Source of the DNA: Plazaster borealis | Taxonomy: Eukaryota; Echinodermata; Asteroidea; Forcipulatida; Labidiasteridae | Direction: 5' to 3' | Length of the DNA stretch: 64,000 nt | Assembly: GCA_021014325.1 (NCBI GenBank) | Contig: CM037461.1 | Location: 6,973,501 to 7,037,500, forward strand | Shown here: positions 24,601 to 37,152 of the stretch, one piece after another | Numbering within the stretch: position 1 is the first letter of the stretch | How the letters are laid out: every line of letters begins with the position of its first letter | Translations under genes and position numbers: made by a program | The notes under the pieces: generated by a model | The model's database searches: none | Told to the model about the DNA's origin: nothing | What the model saw: the letters and a program-made list of their open reading frames with translations, nothing else

Positions 24601-26756
24601 TGTGATGTGTCAATAAACTAATCGGATTAGTAATGTAATCCTGGTGAACCACCTTGGTGATTAACAATAGAATAGAGTGCATCCCACATAAGGTACTCAA
24701 AGAAAAAGCCAATGTTTGTCTAAGGGATTACAACTAGCCAAGAGGTGTGAGTTGGTAAACACAAAAAGGGTGGTGATTCTGGCCTGCTACTTATGGGGGG
24801 GGGGGGGAATTCCCCTAATGGTATTGTAAGAATCCCAGGACTGTTGACTAACTTACTGTTGACAAGTCACAAGAGAGGATTCTGGATTCTGCAGGTTAAC
24901 TGTCGTTGATGTATATTTGCCATCCATGATGTATGCCCTAAAAAAACTGTTAGAACGCTCGTTGCAAAGAAACGTTCTAATGGTGAGTTTTGCCAACGAG
25001 TGGTTTCCCAAAGTATGGGCAGCATTCATTGCAAAAAAATACAAAGTAAACCAATACTGCTTCCAGCTGAGTACCCTCATTACAATCAATTCACAACCGT
25101 TTCCACAAACCGACGAATGTGTACAAAATCACGAAATTTATTAAAACTTATTTTTGTACAAACTATTGACATACTCATTGACGTTAACATTGTTAGCAAG
25201 TTTCAGGACCTAACACGAAATGGTTTTATAGTTACACTAATTAGCATGACTGACAAATCTCTAGATTTGCCATTTTATTCGTTAAAATACATAGCGCTGA
25301 CACTAACACATGCTTTGGTTTTTGTCCCTTAGGCAAGTGAAATACACAGTTTTCCTTTCAGCATGTGTTTTTTAAATATTTTGTTATGAAAATATTTGTT
25401 CTCTGAACAAACTAAAGCCAGTCACTTATTACCAAAAATAGCTTTTATCAAGTTATGAAAATAGCTTTGGAAACTGAAATATATGTATATTTTTATCTTC
25501 CGATAACCGGCGATACCTTTTCATATTGACACACTGTACATACTTTTGTTTGGACGTAAAAATCGTAGAAAAGACACAGCTCTCAGAAATTTCTGTCAGC
25601 ATAAAGCCTATATTTGGAGGCATCCTCGGAGAGTAGTGCTGTCTTTTTTTAGATAAATGGCCTGATCATGTGGGAGGGAATCTGATGAGGCAAGGTGAGG
25701 ACTTCCATTAGTGACATCCAGGGAGTCTTGAGATCCGTTTCTTGAGATGGAGAGAAAGGAGCCCCTGTGGCTGCTGGTTTTGCAGATGGAGAAGATGGTC
25801 AGTTTGCTTTATTACAAAAGACGTGGTGTAGTCTTGGTGGTCAGCGGGCAATAAAACTGACCGATGTAATCAATTAAATAAAACGTGTACAGAGCTGTCC
25901 TTAGCAGAATTTTGATTTCATAATCACTGCTTATGCCATAAGCAATGTGATTGGCATGCTAACCTAGCTGGCTCTTCTCTGAGCAGACGAGCGACACAAC
26001 AATGCAAATTCACTATGAACTCACACTGCTGTCAGATCTTATTGATGGTGAATTTTAAAATAAACTTTCCAATCATAAACTGTTTTTAGTAATTTTCACT
26101 AAAAATAAGTTCACAATTTGGTTTTACTGAAAACTAAAAGGGCAAAAATTAATTTGCTCGTACAAAGTCTTAACGATTACCCGGATAGTACTCGGATAGT
26201 TCCCGCCATGCGCAGGCTAGCATAGTGGGCTGAGATGTGCAATCTGTGGGCAGATGCGTGTGGTTTTCGGAGTATACGCACAAATTGCAGGCCGATAAAT
26301 GGTCTCTAAAGGGTTAAGATAGATATCCCCCTCCCTACCCCTCCCCTCCCTCTCCTGGCTTGATGTTGACAGATTGTACGGTTGTGTTTGGTATGTAAGC
26401 ATCATAGGTACAGTACCTCCCCTAACAACCTCTTATGTCATGGATGGCCAACTCTTAACACGTCTTCACTTGTCAAGAAGGTTGTTTTGCCGGCCCTGAG
26501 TCCACTTATTCCACTATCCTTTATCCCCATAAAGATGCTTACATCTATTCCTGCCTCCCCACAGACTTACAGTTACATCGTCTGGTTTCTTGCCAATTTG
26601 ATCGGTAGAAGAATTTTTTTTTTAGTATGTACTTCTAAATATACTTGTGACTATTTTTCCTTTAGTCCATGAAGGTATACACTTCCATATGTTATACTGA
26701 ATTAAAAAAAAACCTGTGTTTTAATTTATTACACACTGTTAAGTAGTAGGCCTATG

Positions 26757-27150
26757 TTAAAGAGCTACTTGAACGAAAACGGCAACAAGTGATCTTTGCT
26801 GAAATTCATTTAACATGTTTTCAATCAATAAAGAAATTTAGTTCATGTGAGATTAAACAGATTTTAATTGTGTAAAAAACAATCAATTCAAATATCCTTC
26901 TCTGGTGCTTTCAGAAAGATTTGCGAAAAGCCCTGTTATGCCATCACTCATGTTACATCATTATGTACACGATATGGGAGCTCCGTTTTGTATAGTCGCT
27001 TTGTTGCAGCATGGAGGTATAACAAAGCAATATCCCAGACGTGAAGTCAAAGTATTTTCATTTTGTTGCACGCTGTCAATTGCGGAAGTGTTTCTAGTTT
27101 TTCAAAACCTTGCGGATGGGGCCTAATTTTTTGGAACGATAATTCTTTTG
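26757..27150 (+). repeat. Interspersed repeat H, copy 2
   Basis: GTGATCTTTGCTGAAATTCA, CTGGTGCTTTCAGAAAGATT, GAAGTCAAAGTATTTTC and CTAGTTTTTCAAAACCTTGC. Longer than 23326-23600 by an extra ~100-bp block. Confidence 0.65.
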
Positions 27151-28479
27151 ACCCAACCAGGCACCCACCAACAATTTCGAAATTGTTTTGTTTAACTTTG
27201 AACATATACATGTAGGGGACAACAAATTGTGCGGTATGTTTGACAATAACTCCTGAACTAAGCATGCTAAAGACACAAAATTTATATCAAACTCTGCCTC
27301 TCATATCCCTGAATCCGAAAATTAAAGTTTTATGGCCACTTTGTGCCATCTTCATACCGGAAATGACCAGCAAGTGGGGATACTCAGAATGCTCCTCAAA
27401 AGCATGTTCAATGGGATTGTTGTACACAGAGCTGTCAAAGAGAGAAATACAAAGTAAAGACGGCTAAATCACCCTCAGAATAATGAAATATAGAGAACTC
27501 TTTAGCAATAGATCCTTCCCATGAAATATGTAAATTGCACATTGTGAGTACTCACTAACACTGCTGGTTGGCAAAATGAGGGAATATCTGGTCTTTATGT
27601 ATGGGGCTGATGGTGGCGCGATGCGTATGCATTTGTGCATCTGCATAATAATGAACAACTCCCACCAATAGTATCTGTACACAATGCGTGAATGCAATTA
27701 GCATAGTCATGGGAAGGGCTAATTGTAGCAGGTTTGTGAGTTCTCAGTTTTTTTCCTGAATTCCTGATTGTCTCGAAACCTCCTTGAGCCTACAAAGGTT
27801 CTGGAAAGAAGTAAAGCAATCACCAAAGAGAGAAAGAAATAGTCCACACAGTGTCCAAAGAACTTTGTTAAAGAACTGTAATTTGAGTTGATAGTATAAT
27901 TTGATAAAATAGAAAGAACAAATAGTATACATTATTCAGTTTCCGTTGTGTATCCCATTTAGAGTAGTATCATCAACTTCCTGTCATTTGTAGGTAGAAG
28001 TATCACGTGAAGTACCTCACAATATCCTCTCCCTTGTCTCTCTTAAGTCATGGATGATCAAACTCTCCACACATCTCCACTTGTCAAGAAGAGACTTATT
28101 TTCCTTGGCTGTAACTCCTCTCGCCTCTTCATCCGCGTCAATTCCCCTCTCGCGATTCCGCCTCCGCTGGGAATCGTGTTTATAGAGCAACAACTTGAAC
28201 GTAGTATCGTTACAAAGGAAAGGAGGGTTGAAGCTGCAGTTGTTGTATTTGCAAAAAGTTCATTTGGTGCACTCAGTCAGGATGTTTGTACTTTCCGCAG
28301 ATTACATTTAAGTACCTAGTACTTATACTGGCAAGAGGCTCAGATTATCATAACAAGAAGCATGTGGTTGACAGAGTACAATATTGTTTATTATCGACAA
28401 ATTCATTAGTTTTAATCTGAAAGCTCACCATTTATGATATTCATACCGTAATACCAATTCTCAAAAAATATGTTTCCAA
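27151..28479. other. No gene recognised
   Basis: 28010-28130 (CATGGATGATCAAACTCTCC, CACTTGTCAAGAAG) matches 26440-26500 (CATGGATGGCCAACTCTTAA, CACTTGTCAAGAAG), an unclassified repeat pair; otherwise featureless. Confidence 0.4.
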
Positions 28480-28880
28480 TTTCGGGTTGAATAAAGAAAA
28501 CTTTACTAGAGTCAGGATTTGAACCTATGACCTCCGGATTAATGTGCTGGCGCTCAACCAACTAAGCAATCTAGCCCTAATGTGTGCAATCTCGCTATTT
28601 TGTTAATAGCTTTGTTGGGGGGGGGGAGTTGCCAGTCAGAAGTTCAACCTGAAACTGCATGTAACATTGGATCACTGTACAACCTGGGAAGCAGGGATCA
28701 CCTTGAGGGGATTTGACTTTTTTATTTCAAATATCTTGTAATAGACCACAAAGAGGTTCAAAGGTCGTGGGTTCGAATCCCATCCGAGTAATATGCCTGT
28801 GGATTTTTCTTTCACAGGATTCGGGAAAGTACTGAGTTTTCAGTGCTTTACACATCGTTGTTTGGGTAAAACCAAATAAA
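28480..28880 (-). mobile_element. Second tRNA-derived SINE subfamily with adjoining head
   Basis: Inverse head at 28500-28580 (GGATTTGAACCTATGACC, CTCAACCAACTAAGCAA) and tail TGCCAGTCAGAAGTTCAACC to GGGATCACCTTGAGGGG. A further + strand B-box segment GTGGGTTCGAATCCCATCC is at 28769. Copies at 23690 and 56515. Confidence 0.6.
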
Positions 28881-29362
28881 ATTATTTATCCCTGATGCAA
28901 ATTTAACATCAAATAAATCTTTACAGGTTGGTTTTATGGTGTATTAATTGAAAGTGTGAGGATTAGAATGAACTCACTCTTCCAAAAACTAACAATGTAT
29001 CACACCTTTAAGGCTGAGAGACGAGAGTCCAATTTCGTTAAGCTGTTTGAAAGTAGAAAATGATTCTTGACAAGTTTAATTGCTCGGCAAAATGCAGCGG
29101 GGAGAGAGTCTGTCAGAAACACTGTGCATTAATCATCAGGGTGTTAAAACTAGAACTCAGTTTGCATAAGTGATACATGTACATGCATGCAAACATATTT
29201 ATAGAGCACTGGCATAATTAGGCCTAAGCGTTTTTATTATGGGGGTGGGGCTGTAGCAAATTTTTTTCGTTTGGTTATATATTTTTGTTTTGGGGGAGGA
29301 GGGCGTTATATTTCAGTAAGTTTTGACATGTACATTGTAGGCCACCATACATGTACATACTG

Positions 29363-29656
29363 TTAACTCTTTCAGTGCCTGCATCTTTTTGCCTTTTGAT
29401 CCTATGCCCAGCTTTTTAGGTTTTTTGAAATTCTGTAAAGAAAAAAAGAAAAAAAAAGTCTTCCTCACCAAACAAAATGTATCTTGCTGATTTGTGTTGC
29501 CTTGGTACATTCCAAAGTCAATAGTATTTCTTGTTAGAGTGATAATGCCCTCTCGTGATAACATGTATATTATGGGTAGTACATGTACGATTGATGATAC
29601 TTTTTGAGTACATAAAATAGATTGTACATGTACGACCTTGGCACTGAAAGAGTTAA
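29363..29656. mobile_element. piggyBac-like MITE, complete, 294 bp
   Basis: The terminal inverted repeats TTAACTCTTTCAGTGCC and GGCACTGAAAGAGTTAA carry TTAA at both ends, the piggyBac target-site hallmark. The interior is A/T-rich with no transposase. A partial inverted copy occupies 1-133. Confidence 0.75.
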
Positions 29657-30309
29657 TATTAGTATTATTAAATATATTGACCAGTATTTTTGTACTTACC
29701 TGTACTAACCATGTGCAATTTCACGGCCCTGCTTGTTGCAGAGTGCCCTTCACATTCTTCGCTTAGAGGGTTTGGTTAGCACCAAGGGAATAAGAGTTGT
29801 ACCTTATCTTAATTCATCGAATGCAATCATTGCCAGTAACATCCAATTATCAAGGACTACCAGTGTGTTACTTAATCTTGATTCAGTAAAAAACAAAATC
29901 TCAAACTTGTTAAACCAATGCTGGGCCTTATCTTGATTCAAAGATAGTAAACATTCCAGTAAGCTGCGAACCTTACTAACAGGTGCAATCTTTAACTCAC
30001 TGATATTATATCCAATCTACCCTAAAGGCACATCATTCTCACCTTATACATATTCTGTGACATTCTCAATCTAATTTCATGGATTCATACCTCAAGTTTC
30101 AAGCAAATTGAAGGAACAATATTTTGTTGCCAATCTCGGGTTCCATTACATGCTTTTTGGATATTTCAATTACTGTCAGTCACGGTGGTTGGGTAAGAAA
30201 CCGATCAACAGATGACAACGCCCTTCCATCTTTGGAAATTCCAAACTGAAATAAAAGTGTAAAAATCAGCCAAGCCATTATTTCACTCCGGTTTTGCCAC
30301 AAAATGGAT

Positions 30310-30600
30310 CCCAATTTGAACATTTATGGGTATAGACTGTGCAAGTGTTGCGCGTATTCCAACATTGGGACCCATTAAAGTGCATGTATTTGTTACTTTC
30401 ACACGTTAAAGCAATGTGTGGGACCAAAGTGGTCCCAAAATGTTTGAATACGCCCGAGACTTGCACGGTTTATTGTTGTTGTCTCCTGAAGATGATCAGA
30501 GCACACTGATCGAAATGTTGAGTCGTTAACCACCGGTTCTGTTCAGAACCAACGCTACCCAAAAGAGATATTCACATGGTGCTACCGCAAACCTCTCTAA
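30310..30600. mobile_element. Penelope-like/retrozyme-type terminal fragment with hammerhead-like core
   Basis: CTGAAGA (30486-30492) is followed by a six-base-pair stem GATCAG/CTGATC (30494-30499, 30506-30511), GAAA (30512-30515) and GTC (30522-30524). This is the CUGANGA-stem-GAAA-short loop-UH layout of minimal hammerhead ribozymes of Penelope-like retroelements. Stem I is not evident. The left part (30315-30475) is an inverted repeat around GGTCCCA..GAATACGC..ACTTGCAC, a block also found at 10940-11010. The right part (ACCCAAAAGAGATATTCACA) is the inverse of the repeat unit at 59207. Confidence 0.45.
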
Positions 30601-31972
30601 GTTGTTGTTGTTGTTGTTGTTGTTGGGTTTTTTTTAGGGGGGGTTGGGGGGTTTACCCTAAGATGATGTGTGCCAAACAGGCTTTTCGATTAGATGGCTT
30701 GAAATTTTCACTGGACTGCAGGACAACTATCAGTGATTTTAGTGTTGGTCCGGTAAACGTATGACTGGACAAGTCTGGCACTCGTGTTTTTTTTAAATAA
30801 TAATACCTCACTGTGTTTATTTGTTATTTATTAGAAACATATGTTTAAATGATGACTTTGAGTCTGATGAATATCTTCCAATTCTGTTGAGTATTGAAGT
30901 ACTACTCATTACTCATTTTGTTAATTCTCTCTCTCTCATTTTGATTCTTGTCAGTAAATAAATTTCTGGCCCAGTAAAACATTTGAGCTACATACACATG
31001 TACAAACTACAGGCCATTAGGTCTTGGAGATTCTACCCGCAGAAATAATCCAGATTATTTTAATCAATACAAAATTTACACAAAGTAAGCCTTGGAATTA
31101 ATTGTCAACAGTTTTTATGTTAATAAAACAAATCCTACATTTTGACTTTTAACCAGTTTTATACTGCTTCAAAAAATACTATTACAACTTTTACTTTTGT
31201 AGAGTTGAATTGCCATATCTGTTTAGATTTGTTATTTCTTTTTTATGTTTTGTTTTAACAGGTGTTATTTATTGATTTTAATTCTCTTCTAAATTGTTCA
31301 AATCCTATTCTTGGAATTATTTTGATGCCAGAGAGAAGAGATCAATACAATAAAGTGACATACCGATATAATATCTGGTTTCGCAACATACAGAAAGGTC
31401 AAACCAATATCTGTAGATGGAGAATCTTGCTCATGACAGTCACCTTGGAATTGCTTCATCTCCAACCCCCCCCCCCCACACGTCTTAGACTTTTTTAATT
31501 TGTGAGCTATCACGTTGGCGTGTGATGCTCGCCAAGTGTTTAGATGTGATGTCAGCTCAAGTGACAGTTTTAATAAAGACTTCGTTTTCGCCCACACTCC
31601 TGTAAGAGGTATTTAAAGAACGCATTCGTATGCCACACCTGGGAAGAGTTTAACTTGTCAAACTGCGATATTTGCAAAACAAAAAGGATGGGGCGGGGTG
31701 GCTTTGTAGACTTTATTTAGGTCTCTCTGGGTTTTTTTGTGTGTGATTGCAATCTCTATCAGCCAGCTGTCACAATTGAAGCTTGTGGCAACTTGATTTT
31801 TATTTTATTGAACCGGGCTTGGTCTCATCTTTCATTGCATTTCTCATATGATTGATTTCCGTTATCGTCTTGGTGTTTTGACTGCCAAATAGGATTCTCC
31901 GGTGGTTGGTATAATGTGCAAAGAGGAGAACGAATTCTTGTCATGAATTATTTTTATACAAAGGTATTTGCA
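30601..31972. other. No gene; simple repeats
   Basis: (TTG)n and G-runs at 30602-30650, C-run at 31467-31477. No supported coding sequence. Confidence 0.4.
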
Positions 31973-32310
31973 AAATGGGGCTAGATATCTCAGTTGGTAG
32001 TGCACCGGCACGTGGGTTAGCCGTGTTTGAGTCTGCTTTTACAGTTTATTATTTGATAATTATTTCAATTTCATTTAGTTTTATTTGTCTTAATTATAGC
32101 TCAATTCAATTCAATTCAATTCAATTCAATTCAATTCAACTAGTGCAACTAGCGTGGAGGGATCCAAATAAATGTAGCGCCGTCTCCAACATGAGGGAGC
32201 CTAAAATGGTTACACTCGAACATCTACAAAACTGAATGGTCTCTCACCAAACACACAGTAAGCGAAGCGCTCTGCAGTCTTCGGGTTCAATTTCTACGAT
32301 GTAACCCAAT
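31973..32310 (+). repeat. tRNA-like head and (TTCAA)n microsatellite
   Basis: GCTAGATATCTCAGTTGGTA and GCCGTGTTTGAGTC resemble A and B boxes at 31980-32030. A pure ATTCA pentanucleotide run lies at 32102-32140, and GGGTTCAATTTCTACGATG is at 32283. Confidence 0.45.
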
Positions 32311-32687
32311 AGATGGTTTAGAGTTTTACCGGTGAAACTTCTGGAGTTTGTTTCTGTTGAGTCGATCAATACAAACAGTAAGAGCACTCTCCGGATATCA
32401 ATACATTGGATATCCACCCATTCTTTCTACTATCCAGTTTCAGGGCTTAATTACATAAGTCCCTGGAAACCATTTCTAAGGGTTAGATTTCTCACAAGGG
32501 GAGAAAACAGTACCAGTTTCACAGGAAGTGGGGTCAAAAGGTCAAAACTCCTGCAGGTGTGGAGACCAAAAACAAGATGATTAAAGTTCTCCTGTCTTAC
32601 CTGTTCTCTCCCCCCTTTTTTTGTTAAAGCAATACAGTTAAACCAAATTAGCAGGCTCTTGTTGGTCTGTATGTGGGGTTTGGGGAA

Positions 32688-32880
32688 ACGGGGATAGGGT
32701 CTGAACCCCACCACCCACACCCATCCCCCCTCACTGCCCACACCCTCCCCCCACTGCCCACACCCATTCCCCCAACGTCCACTGCCCACACCCTTTCCCC
32801 CATCGCCCATACCCATCCCCCAACCGCCCACACCCATCCCCCACTGCCCACACCCATGCCCTTTGCTACCCCACTCATCG
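32688..32880. repeat. C-rich minisatellite (CCCACTGCCCACACCCAT)
   Basis: About nine irregular 16-22 bp units of CCACTGCCCACACCCATYCC. The + strand is almost free of G, and minus-strand frames read Gly/Trp/Val repeats, which are not credible as protein. Confidence 0.8.
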
Positions 32881-33327
32881 CGATTGATTCTAGATACATT
32901 AATCCTTCTATGCAAATGTGTGATAGAATTAGTAATGCCAGTTTGGCATTCTGACGTCTGAAATATTGTTAGTCATTTATTTATTTTAAATTGAAAACAA
33001 ATATAGGTGATAATAAACAAACTCTCACAAAAATATTTTTGCCAAGATTCAAAACTTAGTTTGTTTAATTGATCCAAGGAAAACGGAGCTGGTAAGCACA
33101 GTCCTTAAAAAGCACTTTCGTGAATATTCCCTTTTTGCATGTTACCATCCCCAGAAAAGAAAAATGCCAGGATGCAAAGTAACAACCTTCTTCTTAGAAT
33201 CATAGAAAGGTTATTCACACTTTTTTTCTCATAAATGAATTAAACAAACCCGATTTGTTCATACCCAGAGGCATCAATCAATATATTTGAGCTCATGTTA
33301 CTCCACCACTCAGAGAGGAACTCACAG

Positions 33328-34053
33328 GGATGTTATCAACTATACTATCCCAATTGGGATGTTATCAACTATACTATCCCAATTAGGATGTTATCAACTG
33401 TACTATCCCAATTAGGATGTTATCAACTGTACTATCCCAATTAGGATGTTATCAACTACAGGGCGAATCAAAAAAAATGATACACTTTTTAAATTGTCAA
33501 TATATTTCAGCATTTTAGCAATTATCAAACAATGGTCACATGTACTTGTAGAGAAACATCTTATGCTTCATTTGATACCAGTGTTACATAACAATTCTTC
33601 ATGGTTGACTGCACAGGAAACAATTTATTGACTCCTGTCAAATCTGACTTGCGCCAAAGTCCATGCAGTTCTGATAGGCCTACACCAGGCATGCATGCAA
33701 GATATGTTCACTGTCCTTTCTTTTGTCCTTTTCAACCACTGAGAAGTTGGCGCAAGTCAGAGTTGACATGGGTGAATAAATTGTTTCATGTGCAGTCAAC
33801 CATGAACAATTGTTATGTAACACTGGTATCAAATGAAGCATAAGATGTTTCTCTACAAGTACATGTGACCATTGTTTGATAATTGCTAAAATGCTGAAAT
33901 ATATTGACAATTTAAAAAGTGTATCATTTTTTTTGATTCGCCCTGTATACTATCCCAATTAGGATGTTATCAACTGTACTATCCCAATTAGGATGTTATC
34001 AACTATACTATCCCAATTAGGATATTATCAACTATACTATCCCAATTAGGATA
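33328..34053. repeat. 29-bp tandem repeat split by a foldback element
   Basis: Unit GATGTTATCAACTRTACTAT followed by CCCAATTAG, about 4.5 units at 33328-33458 and about 4 units at 33946-34053. The array was continuous before the insertion of the element at 33459-33945. Confidence 0.85.
33459..33945. mobile_element. Tc1/mariner-type foldback MITE, 487 bp
   Basis: Starts CAGGGCGAATCAAAAAAAAT and ends with its inverse GATTCGCCCTG. The arms are about 200 bp and nearly perfect, so the same short peptide frame appears on both strands. It is flanked by TA on each side (33457-33458 and 33946-33947), and removal of element plus one TA restores the tandem-repeat unit. No transposase. Confidence 0.88.
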
Positions 34054-34497
34054 TAAATAACATCTTGATTGGAACCTCTCTCTTCCAAATGGTTCTAGGG
34101 AGAAGTAATGATGGGATGGAAACTGCAGCATTAAATAAATTAGATGTTGGGGAAACGAAGTACCAGTTATTTAAACGTATTTTACAAGATTTGTAGGTAT
34201 GAAAAACATCACTGATTGTTTAATTTTAGTCTGAAAGCTTACTGATTATGAAGTTCATACTAGAACCTTTTTTTCTGTGAAATATTTCCCTCTGAAAACC
34301 TAAACAAAAGCGACAGCTGATTTTGTTTGTTACAACCAAAATTAGGGACAATTTTGTTACATGCTGAAAATTGTTCATGGTTTTGCACTATTTTCTCCTG
34401 ACTCACACGTTTGTCATTTCATATATGCTCGATCAAACCAAAAAATGAACACTGTCTGCAACTGTGTTGTCAGCTCTACCAATTCTGTATAATACCT

Positions 34498-34915
34498 TTA
34501 AAGCAATGGACCACATTGGTAATTGTCAAAGACAAGTATCTGCGCTTTATGTGACCCAACATACATACAATAACAAACCTGTGAAAATTTAAGCTCAATC
34601 AGTTAACGGAGTCACAAGACAATTGTGAAAAAAGAAAACACCGTAGATGTGTTTTCACTGTTTCAAACATCGAGTTGGGTCTCAACACTAATTGGTTTAC
34701 TCACTTCTCTAAACTTGTGGTATTTCAGGCAAACTTCTTTCATGTGAAGTTCTCCACTTTGACCATCTTTGTACCATGTAAGTTATGTGCAAATCTGAGA
34801 CCACTTATTTTTTCAACATTTAGCAATGTTGTTCACACCCTTTTAAAGCTCAGTTTGTACTGGGACCTTTGGGAGACTCTTGGGAACACTTGGTGGCAAC
34901 AGACTTACCAGGTAA
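34498..34915. mobile_element. MITE of the TTAAAG-terminus group
   Basis: Begins TTTAAAGCAATGGACCACAT and carries the family blocks GTAATTGTCAAAGACAAGTAT and CCTGTGAAAATTTAAGCTCA. The right boundary is uncertain. Confidence 0.5.
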
Positions 34916-36685
34916 ATCAAATTTTTATCTTCAAGCAAACGTGAAACCTTGATTCTGATTGGTCGATCCATGGCAGCAACAGTGTGATATTAAACCACAT
35001 GCATATTGCACGATCCAATAACACGCCCTGCGTATTGCGCTGTTTGAATCCTGGGTATTGCACTATTTTAAGCTGCCCGTCAAGTTTGCTTGAAGATACA
35101 TTTGTGATTACACACGCGCTCGTAGACTTTGAAAAAATATACAAACATCTACAGTGTACATATATTTTTATATCACGGTGTATGTATTTTATGGTCGTTT
35201 ATGGCCCCCTGGATTGGATCACCTTGGGGCACTCAATAGATCTAGTTATTATTAATGCAAGAGCTTCCTTTTTTCTTTTCTTGTTTCCCCTATGTTTTTC
35301 CTTCTTTTTTTTCCGGCTGTGCAGTAGAAACGTCTCTAATTGCTGTACAAAAAATTATAAGCTTTAATCACATTTACATGTGTAAACACATGTGCCAGCA
35401 TTGTGCTAGGAAAACTAGCTGCAGGTTATAAGGGATTTTTTCTTCCCCCAATCAAAAGCAGAAGAAATTGTCAGTTATTTTGGAATCAGTCGTATTGAAA
35501 ATTCTGTGAAAAAAAGAACGTCACTCCGCAATTTCCTCCGTCTTCAGCGAAATTGGTCAGAGCTCTCAGGGGTCCTTTGTCCACTACTAGAAGAAGAGAA
35601 ATAAGTTGAGCTAAATATAGGTTTGGATACCTTTCCTGTGCCCTGGGAAGTACTCTCAGGAATTGAAGGCAATCCTCTCTCGCCAAATTATCACACTTTT
35701 TGGCTCCTGTAATTTCACACTCATATGCACTTGGTTTTGTACCCGATTTTTCTTGTTGACATAGTCGGGGTATTATTTCATGTTAGCCAAGTGCATTATG
35801 ATGAAGTGCATTACATTGCACCTGAACTTATATACATGGATTTAGGGACCTTGTTGGCTTAATATACCTTCATTGGGGGTGCTGTGTACATCTCTCAATG
35901 AAAGGTTAAGTATGATATGCGAGTGCCCTGATTTTGATCGGATAATGATTTTTTACAAACACCAATCACCAATCAGGACTTGCACACGAAATTCATGGAG
36001 AGATATACATAATTGCACAAGTTTTGTATGCAAACTCTTATTTGAACTCAAAAGTACCCCATTTTGAATCAGATGAATATCTTTCTTGGCACTGATTGGG
36101 ATAGTGAAATGCACACCTTAATTGCTTTATTGCATTCTATCCCTGCGCAAAATAGGCGTGAATTGTGTAACCATAGAAGCTTATAGTTGCTGCGCGATGG
36201 AACTGCAAATCGATAACAAATCCTTGGAACATTGATACTACCATTTCCGTGCACAACAAATACATTCTTCATATGTACGCTTATATTTTGTGTATCAATG
36301 TACTTCATTTCATTCAAAAGTTTTTGTGACTCTAAATCAAATTTAAAACTGTTGTGCTGTTAGAGTACTGAAAATTGCCTAGAAAATTTGCTTTGAGAGG
36401 AAACGACTTGGGAACTGCCTGACTGCTAAAGTACACTATAGCATTGACCTTATTTGGTTTTGAACGTTAAAAACAACAAGCATTATCTATCAGCTTAAAT
36501 ACTTTGTGTATATGAAGCTCATTTCGTACAACGGTTTTTGTGTCTGTAAATCAAAATCAAAACTGTGAAATTGCAGGTTTTCCAGGGCCTCTGCAAGATG
36601 CATGCCTTACACACAATTATCTTGGTTGCTACCGCTAAATGATACTGATGACACACAATTTCAGTTTACTTTTGAGACTAATGGT
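34916..36685. other. No feature recognised
   Basis: No repeat family or coding frame with supporting features was recognised in this intronic stretch. Confidence 0.4.
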
Positions 36686-37152
36686 TTAAAGGTACAATGT
36701 AGGATCATAGATTGGTTTTTGTCAAGGTAATAATGATTTATAGGCCAGATTATCAATAAAGATAGAATAAAAGCCACCTGTGAAAGGTTCAGCTGAATAC
36801 AGTCTACTAGTTAGAATACAGGAACAAACTTTTACAGTATTTTCATCAGAACATCAAATCCATTCACCTTTAGCAAGGTGACAGCAAGTAGTAGTACCGA
36901 CCGCATCTCTGGCCGCAGCCTTAAAAAATGGACACCACGGAAATTTCAATCTCCAAAAGTCTGTTAAGGCTATCTTTGGAGATTCAAATTTGTTGACATA
37001 CTTTTATTGATTTCTAATCATCTTGGTATTTCAGACAAAACGATTCCGCAGGATGCTGACTACCATTATCATCTGTATAACAAGTAGGCTTCGGATAGAA
37101 TTTAAATAATGTGTTTTCAGAGTCATTACCAAATTATGACCCTACCTTTAAT
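36686..37152. mobile_element. MITE family B (TTAAAGGTA..GGGTCATAG), copy 1
   Basis: Ends TTTAAAGGTACAATGTAGG and ATGACCCTACCTTTAA are inverted repeats. They share TTAAAGG termini and ATTACCAAA motifs with family A but have a different interior. Confidence 0.6.

Larger units (their letters stand above)
22182..26317. mobile_element. Possible 4.1-kb TTAA-bounded element
   Basis: TTAACCCTTTAGAGACCATT at 22182 is matched by its exact inverse at the right end (TTAA at 26314-26317). The interior contains other repeats and no ORF resembling a transposase. It may be a degenerate non-autonomous piggyBac-like element or two independent MITE ends. Confidence 0.35.

Noticed and set aside
32451..32915. 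154-codon minus-strand frame rich in Gly, Trp and Val
   Set aside because: Translation of a C-rich minisatellite; not credible as protein.
33446..33910. Same peptide frame on both strands, resembling a duplicated small gene
   Set aside because: Explained by the inverted arms of the foldback MITE.
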